IMG/VR virus record: IMGVR_UViG_3300045912_000261
Coordinates: 1 to 64,000 of that record
Origin: a virus
Reading direction: 5' to 3' (one strand)
DNA length: 64,000 bases
Numbering within the stretch: position 1 is the first letter of the stretch; each line of letters opens with the position of its first letter. Position numbers and translations under genes: made by a program. Shown here piece after piece: positions 22,191-29,936 of the stretch. Below the pieces are notes generated by a model that was not told the DNA's origin, ran no database searches, and saw only the letters and a program-made list of their open reading frames with translations.

Positions 22191-22220
22191 TTGATTCCTC
22201 CGTGTTCTCTGTGATATAAT
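22191..22220 (+). promoter_or_regulatory. promoter P7 (TTGATT-N18-TATAAT)
   Basis: -35 TTGATT 22191-22196, -10 TATAAT 22215-22220, spacer 18. It drives the recombination module that begins with the Cas4-like gene. Confidence 0.8.
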
Positions 22221-22242
22221 GTGGTTAGATTTGGTACAGACT

Positions 22243-22362
22243 GTGAAAGAGCCCTCACTACACGTTGCTAAGGTGATCGTCGACGGTTTGCCCTTTCTTG
22301 GTCTAATCTTTCTAATGCTCGTCCTTTCCATCCTCGTCACTATCTGGGCGGCGCGCGCGTAA
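22243..22362 (+). CDS. very small membrane protein
   Basis: 39 residues from GTG 22243: a short amphipathic start, then one transmembrane helix (FLGLIFLMLVLSILVTIW) and a basic end. Stop TAA shares a base with the next ATG. It is the first gene after P7. Confidence 0.55.
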   Translation: MKEPSLHVAKVIVDGLPFLGLIFLMLVLSILVTIWAARA

Positions 22363-23537
22363 TGCCTAGCGGTCAAGGTGTAGACGTTCCTCCGGGAGCA
22401 CAGCTGGATCCCAACTCACTGGGGATCCACACCTCCGACCGCATCCTTTTCAAGCGCTGCCGCCGTAAGTGGCACTGGGCTAGCCCTCTTCGGATGGGGC
22501 TGGTCCCTAAGGGCGATCAGCCAACCCCCCTCTGGTTCGGTTCCGGCTTCCACTTTGCGCTGGAAGACTTCCACGGATACCGAACCTTTGCGGACCCCAA
22601 AGAGGCCCTAGCAGCATACGCTAAAGCCCACAGGTCCTCAGAGCTCCCTCAGGACTCAGAGGAGACCTTGGAGCTCGGGTATGCAATGCTGGACCATTAC
22701 ATCAACTGGCTTAAGACCAGAGATACCTTCAGGACGCTCTGGCTGCCCGTTGAGGACCCTGAAACGGGCGAAACTAGAAGGGTGCCTCAGGTTGAGGTAA
22801 ACTTCGCCATCCCCCTAGGCGAGATTGGCGGACAGCACTACCACTACGGAGGTACCTTCGACAGGATTGTGGTAGACGAGGACGGACGCTACTGGATCCT
22901 CGACTACAAGACCGCTGCTCGGTTCGATACCTCCAAACTGGAGATGGACCCTCAGGTCAGCGCGTACTGTTGGGCAGCTGAGCGACTATATCCAGGACTT
23001 CATTTCGAGGGCATGGTTTACCAGCAGCACCTCAAAGCTGCCCCAGCACCCCCAAGGAAGCTGGTCAACGGCGACTTCTCCGTCGACAAGCGCCAGAATA
23101 CGACGTACCGGCTCTTCCGGAAGGCCCTAATCGAGGCAGGCTTCAAAAGGGCCACTGGAAAGTACCTAGAGTACCTGAACTTTCTCGCCACGCAGGAATC
23201 CGTCGACGGAGACAAGTTCATCCGGCGCGATCTGGTTCGGCGTAACGATGCCCAAAAGAGAGCTGCCCACGAGCAGATCGTAGCCGAGCTACGGGAGATG
23301 GCCCTCAGGGATCTTCCGTTGTACCCCAATCCCACAAAGGACTGTGTCTGGGATTGTCAATTTAGGGCTCCCTGCATCGCTCTCGACGATGGCTCTGACT
23401 GGGAGTACCTCATCGAGGAGAACTACGAAACCCGCGTCGAGCGAGGCAGCTGGCGTCAGAGGATGCAGGACCAGCAAGACTACCAGGTTGCCGTCGAGAG
23501 TGACGACGAGCACCTAATAGCCCCCTACAGACAGTAA
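22362..23537 (+). CDS. Cas4/RecB-like PD-(D/E)XK nuclease
   Basis: 391 residues. Nuclease core GGTFDRIVVDEDGRYWILDYKT gives the Asp and the D-x-K active-site motif, followed by a QxxxY-like QVSAYCWAAE. A Cys group (CRRKWHW near the start; CVWDCQFRAPC near residues 327-337) resembles the 4Fe-4S site of Cas4/AddB-type nucleases. It probably processes DNA ends with the Sak4-like ATPase next door. Confidence 0.8.
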   Translation: MPSGQGVDVPPGAQLDPNSLGIHTSDRILFKRCRRKWHWASPLRMGLVPKGDQPTPLWFGSGFHFALEDFHGYRTFADPKEALAAYAKAHRSSELPQDSEETLELGYAMLDHYINWLKTRDTFRTLWLPVEDPETGETRRVPQVEVNFAIPLGEIGGQHYHYGGTFDRIVVDEDGRYWILDYKTAARFDTSKLEMDPQVSAYCWAAERLYPGLHFEGMVYQQHLKAAPAPPRKLVNGDFSVDKRQNTTYRLFRKALIEAGFKRATGKYLEYLNFLATQESVDGDKFIRRDLVRRNDAQKRAAHEQIVAELREMALRDLPLYPNPTKDCVWDCQFRAPCIALDDGSDWEYLIEENYETRVERGSWRQRMQDQQDYQVAVESDDEHLIAPYRQ

Positions 23538-23565
23538 CTTACCACATCTATCTCTGAGGAGAAGA

Positions 23566-24522
23566 GTGACTACTCAGCAGCGTCCACAAGCGCCCAGGCA
23601 ACCTACGCAGGCGCAGACAGTGCAGGCAGCTACTCCTACGGTAGGCTCCGGTGCCGCGACGACAGGTCAGCAGAGTGCCGCGACGGCAGGAGCACAGAAG
23701 CAGCCGGCTCCCCCTCCGTTCATGATCACACCAGTGAGCCGAACGGAACGGTGGCTCAACGTCCTAGTGTACGGGGAGTACGGAGTTGGAAAGACAAGGT
23801 TGGCTGGCTCCTCGGCCCTAGTGCCCGAGATGAACGATGTTCTGTTCCTCAACGTCGAGGCCGGTGACCTCTCGCTGGCTGAGTTCCCGAACATCCTGAA
23901 GGTGGATGTCAACAGGTACTCCACGCTGGCCCGAGCTTACGAGTTTCTCCGGATGCACTGCCAGCTACGTGACAGTAACGCTCCACCAGAGAAGCTGCTC
24001 GAGCACCAGTCGCGCTACTTTCCGCCAGAGGTCCTGCAGGGAAAGCCAAAGGTCTTCCGCACGGTAATCCTCGACACCCTCACTGAGGTGGCAAAGTACG
24101 TCATGTACCAGCTACTATCAGTGGACGTAGGTGCCAAGAGGCTGGACGTCGAGCCTGAGTCGCCTGAGTTCAAGGAGTGGAACCAGAGTACCGAGATGGT
24201 ACGCCTCCTGATTCGGAGCCTTCGTGACCTGCCAATGCATGTCATTCTGGTGTGCTCCCAGAAGGAGGAGGAAGTCCGTCCAGGGCTCATGAAGGCAGGA
24301 CTCAACCTCTCCAAGGCTCTCGCTAAGGAGATCCCAGGCTTCCTCGACGTCGTAGGGTACATGACCTCTGGGATCACGGAGCAGCAAACCATCGAGAGGC
24401 GTCTCTTCCTGGAAAGCGGTAGGAACTGGATGGCAAAGCACCGCTTTGGACAGCTGCAGCAGAGCTTCCTCATCAATCCCGAGATGAAGGACCTTCTGGC
24501 ACTACTCAAGAGGCATAGCTAA
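23566..24522 (+). CDS. Sak4-like RecA-fold ATPase
   Basis: 318 residues from GTG after GAGGAG. A disordered Gln/Thr/Ala-rich start (to about 50), then VLVYGEYGVGKTRLAGSS (Walker A), FRTVILDTLTEV (Walker B) and HVILVCSQKEEEV. Sak4-type proteins promote single-strand annealing with a partner ssDNA-binding protein. The DUF669-like gene at 24840 is the likely partner and the Cas4-like nuclease the end processor. Confidence 0.75.
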   Translation: MTTQQRPQAPRQPTQAQTVQAATPTVGSGAATTGQQSAATAGAQKQPAPPPFMITPVSRTERWLNVLVYGEYGVGKTRLAGSSALVPEMNDVLFLNVEAGDLSLAEFPNILKVDVNRYSTLARAYEFLRMHCQLRDSNAPPEKLLEHQSRYFPPEVLQGKPKVFRTVILDTLTEVAKYVMYQLLSVDVGAKRLDVEPESPEFKEWNQSTEMVRLLIRSLRDLPMHVILVCSQKEEEVRPGLMKAGLNLSKALAKEIPGFLDVVGYMTSGITEQQTIERRLFLESGRNWMAKHRFGQLQQSFLINPEMKDLLALLKRHS

Positions 24523-24527
24523 CGGTC

Positions 24528-24626
24528 ATGAGCATTGAACGTGTTCTGGTAATCGCGATCCTGATCGTAGGGCTGCTGCTTCTTCTGGAGGTAGCAGGAG
24601 CCATCGACATCTTCGACGGGGTCTAA
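24528..24626 (+). CDS. very small membrane protein
   Basis: 32 residues from ATG. Almost entirely one transmembrane helix (VLVIAILIVGLLLLLEVAG) with an acidic end. It lies between the Sak4-like gene and a poly-C tract. Function is unknown. Confidence 0.5.
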   Translation: MSIERVLVIAILIVGLLLLLEVAGAIDIFDGV

Positions 24627-24633
24627 CTTCCTT

Positions 24634-24645
24634 CCCCCCCCCCCC
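24634..24645 (+). repeat. 12-C homopolymer tract
   Basis: Twelve consecutive C at 24634-24645, just before ATG 24650 where an SD would be expected. Such tracts slip during replication and are error-prone in sequencing. Confidence 0.9.
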
Positions 24646-24649
24646 ACCC

Positions 24650-24832
24650 ATGCTACACCGACCAAGGATCGTAGATGCTTCCAATTTGGTGGCGGCGCAC
24701 TCGCGCCTCCGTCGCCTCGGTCTTCGAAAGAGTGAGGCTGAGGCTCGAAAGACTTCTGCGCTAACCAAGCGCCAGGAGAACGAACCACAAACCCCCAATC
24801 CCCCATACCCTAGAGACGCAACACAGGAGTAA
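24650..24832 (+). CDS. small basic hypothetical protein
   Basis: 60 residues from ATG 5 nt after the C tract, no SD. Arg/Ala-rich helix (AAHSRLRRLGLRKSEAEARK) and a Pro-rich tail. Expression, if real, may be affected by the length of the C tract. Confidence 0.4.
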   Translation: MLHRPRIVDASNLVAAHSRLRRLGLRKSEAEARKTSALTKRQENEPQTPNPPYPRDATQE

Positions 24833-24839
24833 CGGAAAA

Positions 24840-25307
24840 GTGAGTACTGACGACATCGGCAGCGTTACCGAGTTCGACGAGGACACCATGGTCATTGACC
24901 TGGCTGCGGTCCCCGACCGCGCCGGGCCGGCCCTCCTCCCCGCAGGCACCTACAACGCCTCGGTTGAGAACGTGGAGTACAAGCGCTCGCAGCGGAGCAA
25001 CAACCCGATGCTTGAGTGGCGCTTCCGCGTCGAGCCGCAGGAGGGGCAGGAGCGCGGTAACGTGCTGTTCTGGCACACCGTCCTGAACCACCCCAACGGT
25101 CTGAGCAACCTCAAGCAGGCCGTGTCTTCCATCGCACCTGACATCGACCTCAGTGCGTTCCACCCGATCGACCACGCTTCGCAGCTGCTCGGTCGGGAGT
25201 GCCGCGTGCGCGTCCGGGTCCGTAAGACGGATGACGGGACCGAGCGCAACGAGGTTGTGAGCGTCTCGGCTCCGGCCGTGGGCGACGACGGTTTCCTGCC
25301 CCAGTAG
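24840..25307 (+). CDS. DUF669-like ssDNA-binding protein
   Basis: 155 residues from GTG. Beta-rich OB-like core: LPAGTYNASVENVEYKRS, MLEWRFRVEPQEGQ, VLFWHTVLNHPNG, then CRVRVRVRKTDDG. The 'P.G.Y...I......S..G..ml...f.v' pattern is typical of DUF669 phage proteins that sit beside Sak4 ATPases. It probably coats ssDNA for annealing. Confidence 0.65.
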   Translation: MSTDDIGSVTEFDEDTMVIDLAAVPDRAGPALLPAGTYNASVENVEYKRSQRSNNPMLEWRFRVEPQEGQERGNVLFWHTVLNHPNGLSNLKQAVSSIAPDIDLSAFHPIDHASQLLGRECRVRVRVRKTDDGTERNEVVSVSAPAVGDDGFLPQ

Positions 25308-25320
25308 GGTGGGAACGGGA

Positions 25321-25370
25321 GTGGGGATGCCGAAACATAGGGGCGAACGATGCAGGGCCGGCATCCCCAC
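25321..25370 (+). terminator. 12-bp perfect hairpin after the ssDNA-binding gene
   Basis: GTGGGGATGCCG (25321-25332) pairs fully with CGGCATCCCCAC (25359-25370) around a 26-nt loop. No T-run follows. It may be a terminator, an RNA processing site or a protein-binding structure. Confidence 0.5.
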
Positions 25371-25394
25371 CCCGGCAACTTCGGTGGAAAGGGG

Positions 25395-25637
25395 GTGAGC
25401 CTACCTGTGTTTGACCACAACTACGGCTTTCATCCTCAGCCGAACCAGCGCACGGTAGGAACTAAAGCACTCGCACGTAGGTTAGGGATTCATTACCTGA
25501 CCGTGATGAAGCACATCAAGAACGGCAACATCCGCTCCGTTCGATACGGCAAGCTCTACCGCATCCCTCTGGAAGAGGTAGAGCGTATCGAACGTGAAGG
25601 CTTTGTGCCAAAGGAGCCCTCAGATGTCGACGCCTGA
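25395..25637 (+). CDS. excisionase-like / MerR-type HTH protein
   Basis: About 80 residues from GTG 25395 with GGGGG as SD. VGTKALARRLGIHYLTVMKH then IRSVRYGKLYRIPLEEVERI is the classic small DNA-binding domain of helix_turn_helix_17/excisionase type. It is probably a regulator. It overlaps the start of queC by 14 nt. Confidence 0.75.
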   Translation: MSLPVFDHNYGFHPQPNQRTVGTKALARRLGIHYLTVMKHIKNGNIRSVRYGKLYRIPLEEVERIEREGFVPKEPSDVDA

Positions 25638-26352
25638 AAAGGCAGTTGTTCTCTCCTCAGGTGGGCTAGACTCCACCACAGTACTGGCAATGGTCGTCAA
25701 CGACTTCGGTGCCGAGAACGTCCAGACAGTCAGCTTCGACTACGGACAGTCCCACAAGGTCGAGCTTAGGGCAGCCCAGGCGGTTGCGGACTTCTACCAG
25801 GTTAGTCAGAACGAGATCGTTATGCCCCGTATCTTCTCCGGGACAGGCGCCTCCAGCCTAATGGGTGAAATCGAACACCCCGATCTAACCTACAAGGAGA
25901 TTGCTGAAGGTGAAGGCGTCTCCCCTACGTACGTCCCGTTCCGTAATGCCAACTTGATCTCCGCCGCCACAGCCTTTGCAATGACCCAGAATGCCTCGTG
26001 GGTCTTTACGGGTGTGCACGCAGAGGATGCCCGTAACTGGGCTTATCCCGATTGCTCCATGGAATTTATTGGGGCGATGGCCAACGCCATCTACGTAGGG
26101 ACGTACCACAAGGTCCGCCTCGTTGCTCCTCTCCAGTACATGATGAAGTGGGAGATCGTCACTCGGGGAACCGCGCTGGGAGCCCCGTTCCACCTGACGC
26201 ACTCGTGCTACAAGGGGGCTCAGCCGGCCTGCGGCACGTGCCCCACCTGCGTTGAGCGTCTGGGCGCCTTTAGGTTGGCTGGCGAGCACGACCCAATCGA
26301 GTATGCCCCCGGGATCGACCGCGAGTCCGACCGCTACGAACTGAGTCGATAG
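25624..26352 (+). CDS. queC: 7-cyano-7-deazaguanine synthase (QueC)
   Basis: 242 residues from ATG 25624. PP-loop ATPase motif SSGGLDST (Ser12-Asp16) binds ATP. The C-terminal zinc site CYKGAQPACGTCPTC and ERLGAF are diagnostic of QueC. It converts 7-carboxy-7-deazaguanine to preQ0. With queD, queE, folE and a dpdA-like gene in the window it fits phage DNA modification with a 7-deazaguanine base. No Gat domain is fused. Boxes follow the stop. Confidence 0.93.
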   Translation: MSTPEKAVVLSSGGLDSTTVLAMVVNDFGAENVQTVSFDYGQSHKVELRAAQAVADFYQVSQNEIVMPRIFSGTGASSLMGEIEHPDLTYKEIAEGEGVSPTYVPFRNANLISAATAFAMTQNASWVFTGVHAEDARNWAYPDCSMEFIGAMANAIYVGTYHKVRLVAPLQYMMKWEIVTRGTALGAPFHLTHSCYKGAQPACGTCPTCVERLGAFRLAGEHDPIEYAPGIDRESDRYELSR

Positions 26353-26356
26353 AACT

Positions 26357-26404
26357 AGGTGCCCGAGTCGACAGTTCTATGAAGCTGGGTGCCCGAGTTG
26401 ACAG
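26357..26404 (+). repeat. two dispersed-repeat boxes upstream of P8
   Basis: AGGTGCCCGAGTCGACA (26357-26373, with TAGAACT before it) and GGTGCCCGAGTTGACAG (26387-26404). They precede promoter P8 as the boxes at 11235 precede P4. Confidence 0.65.
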
Positions 26405-26433
26405 ACCGTTTCTTGAAGAAAGTATGACGCCCC

Positions 26434-26463
26434 TTGATTTCCCATTGTGTCATGCTATAAAAT
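26434..26463 (+). promoter_or_regulatory. promoter P8 (TTGATT-N18-TAAAAT)
   Basis: -35 TTGATT 26434-26439, -10 TAAAAT 26458-26463, TGC-like extension, spacer 18. It drives the secreted-protein gene. Confidence 0.75.
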
Positions 26464-26505
26464 TGTAACATCAATTGAAAACTGTGTCCAGAAAGGACCA
26501 GCCTA

Positions 26506-27150
26506 GTGCGAACCAAAGCAGTGGTAGGGGCGGCGTCAGTAGCAGCTGCAGCCGTCCTTCTCACACCAGCAGTGGCCAGTGCGAACGTGACCGCCGACTG
26601 CGAGGCTGTCACGCTCTCCAACTTCCGGGCCGCCCCGATCACCCTCGACGACTTCACCGTCAAGCTCGACAACAGGGTGCTACGCACGGGACCCTTTACC
26701 TTCCAGGGACCGACGGCAACCTACCCGCTTCCCCAGTTCACGCAGGGGACCGTGGAAGCTTCCACCCGTTCAGGAAAGGACAGCTGGCACTTCCCGGCAA
26801 CGGGGCTGACGTGCGCGATCCAGCCACCTCCCCCACAGCCACCACCGCCGCCACCGCCAGACACCCCTCCGCCTCCCGTCGTGCAGGAGCCCCCTGCAGT
26901 ACAGGAGCCGCCGGCGAAGCCCAAGAAGCCCAAGAAGCCCGTCGTCAAGAGGCCCTCGAAGCCGAAGTACTCTCAGGTCTGCCTCGGACCCTGGCGCTCC
27001 AAGCCGAACGTGAGCGTCCGCGTCAAGTTGGGGGCAGACGGCAAGTGGTACGGCTTCCGCGACCGCTACCTGATCCGGGGAGGCAAGCGGACGCTCCTGG
27101 TGGCCTACGGCACCTTCTGCGGACCGACGGAGCCAGCAGTAACCGGGTAA
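26506..27150 (+). CDS. secreted proline-rich protein
   Basis: 214 residues from GTG. A Sec signal peptide (basic start, GAASVAAAAVLLTP core, cleavage about ...ASA/NVTAD). A beta-like domain with Cys follows, then a Pro-rich stretch (PPPPQPPPPPPP; KPKKPKKP) that would span the cell wall, and a C-terminal Cys-containing basic domain. It is likely exported to the host envelope. The role is unknown; superinfection exclusion or lysis timing are guesses. Confidence 0.75.
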   Translation: MRTKAVVGAASVAAAAVLLTPAVASANVTADCEAVTLSNFRAAPITLDDFTVKLDNRVLRTGPFTFQGPTATYPLPQFTQGTVEASTRSGKDSWHFPATGLTCAIQPPPPQPPPPPPPDTPPPPVVQEPPAVQEPPAKPKKPKKPVVKRPSKPKYSQVCLGPWRSKPNVSVRVKLGADGKWYGFRDRYLIRGGKRTLLVAYGTFCGPTEPAVTG

Positions 27151-27151
27151 C

Positions 27152-27394
27152 ATGATCGACTTCGGTGTTTTTGAGGGAGCCCCTGAGCAAGAGCCTTCCA
27201 AGGGAGGCCAGGGCTCCCTCTCCCTTTTCGAGGCAACGTTGCATCTGATTGCCCACCAGAGGGTTCAGCTTCCCGTCAGGGATCCCGCCGTCCGTGTCAT
27301 GAAGATGATGGCCTTCGAAGCTCTCCAGTGGGACTACTGCCCTCGTTGCCTCATCCCCATAGGCGAAGCCTCCTGGTGCGGAGAGTGCTCATGA
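27152..27394 (+). CDS. small zinc-ribbon protein
   Basis: 80 residues. Helical middle (LFEATLHLIAHQR), C-terminal CPRCLIPIGEASWCGEC (two CxxC). Two nucleotides separate it from the secreted-protein stop. Function is unknown. Confidence 0.6.
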   Translation: MIDFGVFEGAPEQEPSKGGQGSLSLFEATLHLIAHQRVQLPVRDPAVRVMKMMAFEALQWDYCPRCLIPIGEASWCGECS

Positions 27395-27537
27395 GCCTCA
27401 GCCTGGACTGCCGGGAGATGACGGCTGGTACCGGTAAGGGGGAGATGGTGCGCTGGAACCTACACGCCTTCATGGCTGCCCTGCCGTGGCTTGCCGGGGC
27501 CACTTTCCTGGCCTGGTCCTGGTGGTGCAACCGGTGA
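27391..27537 (+). CDS. small membrane-associated protein
   Basis: 48 residues from ATG overlapping the previous stop. The Trp-rich hydrophobic C-terminal half (FMAALPWLAGATFLAWSWW) is one transmembrane helix. Not recognised. Confidence 0.5.
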   Translation: MSLSLDCREMTAGTGKGEMVRWNLHAFMAALPWLAGATFLAWSWWCNR

Positions 27538-27896
27538 CCGCCGCCGATCTCCACGAGGGGCTGCTGCTGCGGCAGGCGGTGCGGGCGTGCGGGAGCAAGT
27601 ACGAGCTGCGCGTCAGAGAGGTCCACGGGGGATGGCGAGTCCTGGCCGACCCGCACCGGTCGTGGGAGCCGCTGTTCTCGGGCAACGGCCCCACCCTCAC
27701 CGCCGCCCTCACCGTCCTTCTGCGCGACCTGGGCGTCGAGCCGGTCGAGTGGCCGAGCGCGGAGCGAGTGCTGGAGGCGTGGGATGAGACGCCCCTCACC
27801 GGAACCCCGATGAGTGGCGTCGGCTACTTGGTCGGGCTGTTCCGAGACGAGCCCATGACGGCGCTCGCCCTGCTGTTCGGGGAGGAGGGATCGTGA
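27534..27896 (+). CDS. hypothetical protein, GC-rich
   Basis: About 120 residues from GTG 27534. Composition is visibly richer in GC and GC3 than its neighbours. The sequence (DLHEGLLLRQAVRACGSKYE, GGWRVLADPHRSWEPLFSGN) resembles many actinobacterial small proteins. It may be a recent acquisition from the host. Confidence 0.6.
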   Translation: MTAADLHEGLLLRQAVRACGSKYELRVREVHGGWRVLADPHRSWEPLFSGNGPTLTAALTVLLRDLGVEPVEWPSAERVLEAWDETPLTGTPMSGVGYLVGLFRDEPMTALALLFGEEGS

Positions 27897-28246
27897 GTGG
27901 GCATCCTCTTCTTTACTTCGTCTCCAGCAAGTACGACGTAGCTACCTGTATCAGGTGCGGAATGTGTGAGTGCCACTCCACCTGTGATCAGGGTCGCGTG
28001 ATTCGCTACGGAGTTCCCACCAGCCAGCTTCGGGGGCTGTGCGGCAACTGTGAGAAGAAAGAGGCCCGAGTGCGCTACTGCGAGGAGTGCTTCGGGATCT
28101 TTGAAGCTTCACACGAGCATACTCTGAGCCAGCTAAGGGCTCTCCTGGAGTTCGTGGAGGAGTACATCGCTTGGGCCAATCCCAATCACCCTATGGCACT
28201 CCGCGCGCGCAGCTACCTCGCAATCATTCAGGAGAACTCCGGATGA
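27893..28246 (+). CDS. zinc-binding hypothetical protein
   Basis: 117 residues from GTG overlapping the previous stop. Cys pairs CIRCGMCECH, CGNC and CEEC indicate two zinc sites in the first 70 residues, followed by a helix. Such treble-clef-like proteins recur between 27000 and 29000. Confidence 0.6.
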   Translation: MSGHPLLYFVSSKYDVATCIRCGMCECHSTCDQGRVIRYGVPTSQLRGLCGNCEKKEARVRYCEECFGIFEASHEHTLSQLRALLEFVEEYIAWANPNHPMALRARSYLAIIQENSG

Positions 28247-28419
28247 GCAACCCCTGGGCTGAGTTCGACGCTTGGGTGGTCGAGCGTAAGATCCCGGCCG
28301 ACCGTCTGCCAGAAGCCTTCGCCGAATGGCTGGCCGACAAGATCGACGGGGCCGTCATCGCAGGGCCAGTAGGAGAGCCTCCTGAGATCGTAGCCCTGCC
28401 GGAGGCAACGGATGAGTAG
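28243..28419 (+). CDS. hypothetical acidic protein
   Basis: 58 residues, ATG overlapping the preceding stop. Helical (WAEFDAWVVERKIP, LPEAFAEWLADKI), acidic end. No family is recognised. Confidence 0.55.
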   Translation: MSNPWAEFDAWVVERKIPADRLPEAFAEWLADKIDGAVIAGPVGEPPEIVALPEATDE

Positions 28420-28597
28420 CGTACGTCCTTGGTGGATGGGCGCTCCTCCGGTCAAGTGTGAGCACTGCGGAGGGGAGGCTGAGGCCGTCCCTTACGTCGG
28501 AGGGGATCACGACCCCAGCCACGAATGCCGGAAGTGTGGTGCTCACATTGGCTGCGGTCGATGCTTCATCAGTCAGCAGAGGAGGTCTGATGGCTAA
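28412..28597 (+). CDS. small zinc-finger protein
   Basis: 61 residues. CEHCGG...HECRKCGAHIGCGRC gives a four- to five-Cys zinc ribbon. It overlaps both neighbours. Function is unknown. Confidence 0.55.
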   Translation: MSSVRPWWMGAPPVKCEHCGGEAEAVPYVGGDHDPSHECRKCGAHIGCGRCFISQQRRSDG

Positions 28598-28853
28598 GGT
28601 AGTCATCCCTCTCTGCAAACACCAAGGGGTTCTAGGGGAGTGTGACCGAAGGGACCTCAGGCAAGTTGAGCATCCCGCCAACACCACTGAGTGGGATACT
28701 CCTTACTCCATGCAGGGGTACCAAGTTTACATTTGCCTTCGTTGCCGTTCCTACTGGGGCTGCAGACACCAGTTCGACGAAGGTACAGGTAGTGACGACC
28801 GGTGGCACCGCTTCGGCCGTATTGACCCGATGACGATCAAGCGGCACTACTAG
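28590..28853 (+). CDS. small Cys/His protein
   Basis: 87 residues from ATG 28590 after GGAGG. CKHQGVLGEC near the start and CLRCRSYWGCRHQ in the middle suggest zinc binding. Not recognised. It is the last gene before queD. Confidence 0.55.
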   Translation: MAKVVIPLCKHQGVLGECDRRDLRQVEHPANTTEWDTPYSMQGYQVYICLRCRSYWGCRHQFDEGTGSDDRWHRFGRIDPMTIKRHY

Positions 28854-28869
28854 CTGCATAACATAAGGG

Positions 28870-29391
28870 GTGGGAGTGCCCTCTTGTAGCATTAGCAAAG
28901 AGGTTGAGTTCGATGCGGGGCACAGGGTACCAAGCCACGCTTCGAAGTGCAGGAACCCTCATGGGCACAGATACCGCGTCAAGGTCGTGTGCGTGGGCCA
29001 GATCATCGAGGATCCCGGATCGCCCGACGACGGGATGTTGATCGACTTCGCTGACCTGAAGAAGTTCATGACCGAGGAGATCCATGACGTCCTCGATCAC
29101 GGCTTCATCGTCTACAAGGGCGATGTGGACATGCAGCGCTCCCTCTGCACAGATGGCTCCATCGACCTCGGGGACCCTCAGGGTCGCTTCGGCTGGAAGG
29201 TAATCATCTTCCCCTACGTACCTACTGCGGAGAACATTGCCCGTTGGGCCTGGGAGAGGCTCGAGCCACGCATTAAGGGGCACTTCCGGGACAACCTCCG
29301 CCTCGATGAAGTTCACGTGTGGGAGACACCGACCTCAGTGGCCTACTACTACGGCCCCAACTACGAGTACCAGTTCGGTGGGAACGAGTAG
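28870..29391 (+). CDS. queD: 6-carboxy-tetrahydropterin synthase (QueD)
   Basis: 173 residues. Zinc ligands in FDAGHRVPSH and NPHGHRYRV; DGMLIDFADLK and LDHG; PTAENIARW near the end. All are standard QueD/PTPS features. It makes CPH4 from dihydroneopterin triphosphate produced by the FolE gene at 33969. GTG 28870 or GTG 28876 is the start. The stop overlaps the HNH gene (TAGTG). Confidence 0.92.
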   Translation: MGVPSCSISKEVEFDAGHRVPSHASKCRNPHGHRYRVKVVCVGQIIEDPGSPDDGMLIDFADLKKFMTEEIHDVLDHGFIVYKGDVDMQRSLCTDGSIDLGDPQGRFGWKVIIFPYVPTAENIARWAWERLEPRIKGHFRDNLRLDEVHVWETPTSVAYYYGPNYEYQFGGNE

Positions 29392-29936
29392 TGGGCCAGC
29401 CTGTAAAGCACATGCTGCAGCCTCTCACAGAAATCCAGGAGGCCCGCTTCTGGGCTAAGGTAAAAGTTACCACGAGGGAAGCCTGCTGGATTTGGGTAGC
29501 CGCCGGAGGCAAGTATGGGCATTTTACGATTGGTGGGAAGCATTTTATGGCTCACCGAGTAGCCTACTACCTGGAAACAGGTCAACAGCCCGCTGAAGTG
29601 TGCCATCGCTGCGATACTCCAAGATGCGTGAATCCCGCCCATCTCTTTGCTGGGGATACTAGTGCTAACATGCTCGACTGTTATTCCAAGGGCAGAATGC
29701 CCCCACGCGCAGGTGAGTGTAACCCGAACGCGAAGCTAGCCTTCGCTGATGCCCAGCGCATTCGGGAAGAGTACGGGGATCCATCCAAGCATAGTCAAGG
29801 GAGGAGAGAGGCGGAGGAAGGCCTCCCATCACTGAGTGTTCTGGCCTTAAAGTACGGGGTTAGGCCAGGAACTATTCGGGAAATCATCAAGGGGCACACG
29901 TATAAAGTGCCAAGAAAGGAGGTGATGCCATTGTGA
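29391..29936 (+). CDS. HNH homing endonuclease between queD and queE
   Basis: 181 residues from GTG. HNH core: CWIWVAAGG, AHRVAYYLETGQ, CHRCDTPRCVNPAHL then DTSANM. The C-terminal HTH (LSVLALKYGVRPGTIREIIKG) is typical of free-standing phage homing enzymes. It separates queD from queE, and queE is frame-disrupted right after it, which suits a recent insertion. Confidence 0.85.
   Translation: MGQPVKHMLQPLTEIQEARFWAKVKVTTREACWIWVAAGGKYGHFTIGGKHFMAHRVAYYLETGQQPAEVCHRCDTPRCVNPAHLFAGDTSANMLDCYSKGRMPPRAGECNPNAKLAFADAQRIREEYGDPSKHSQGRREAEEGLPSLSVLALKYGVRPGTIREIIKGHTYKVPRKEVMPL

Noticed and set aside
22362-23537. Cas4 as part of a CRISPR adaptation system
   Set aside because: No cas1, cas2 or repeats; position beside Sak4-like and DUF669-like genes fits a phage recombination nuclease.
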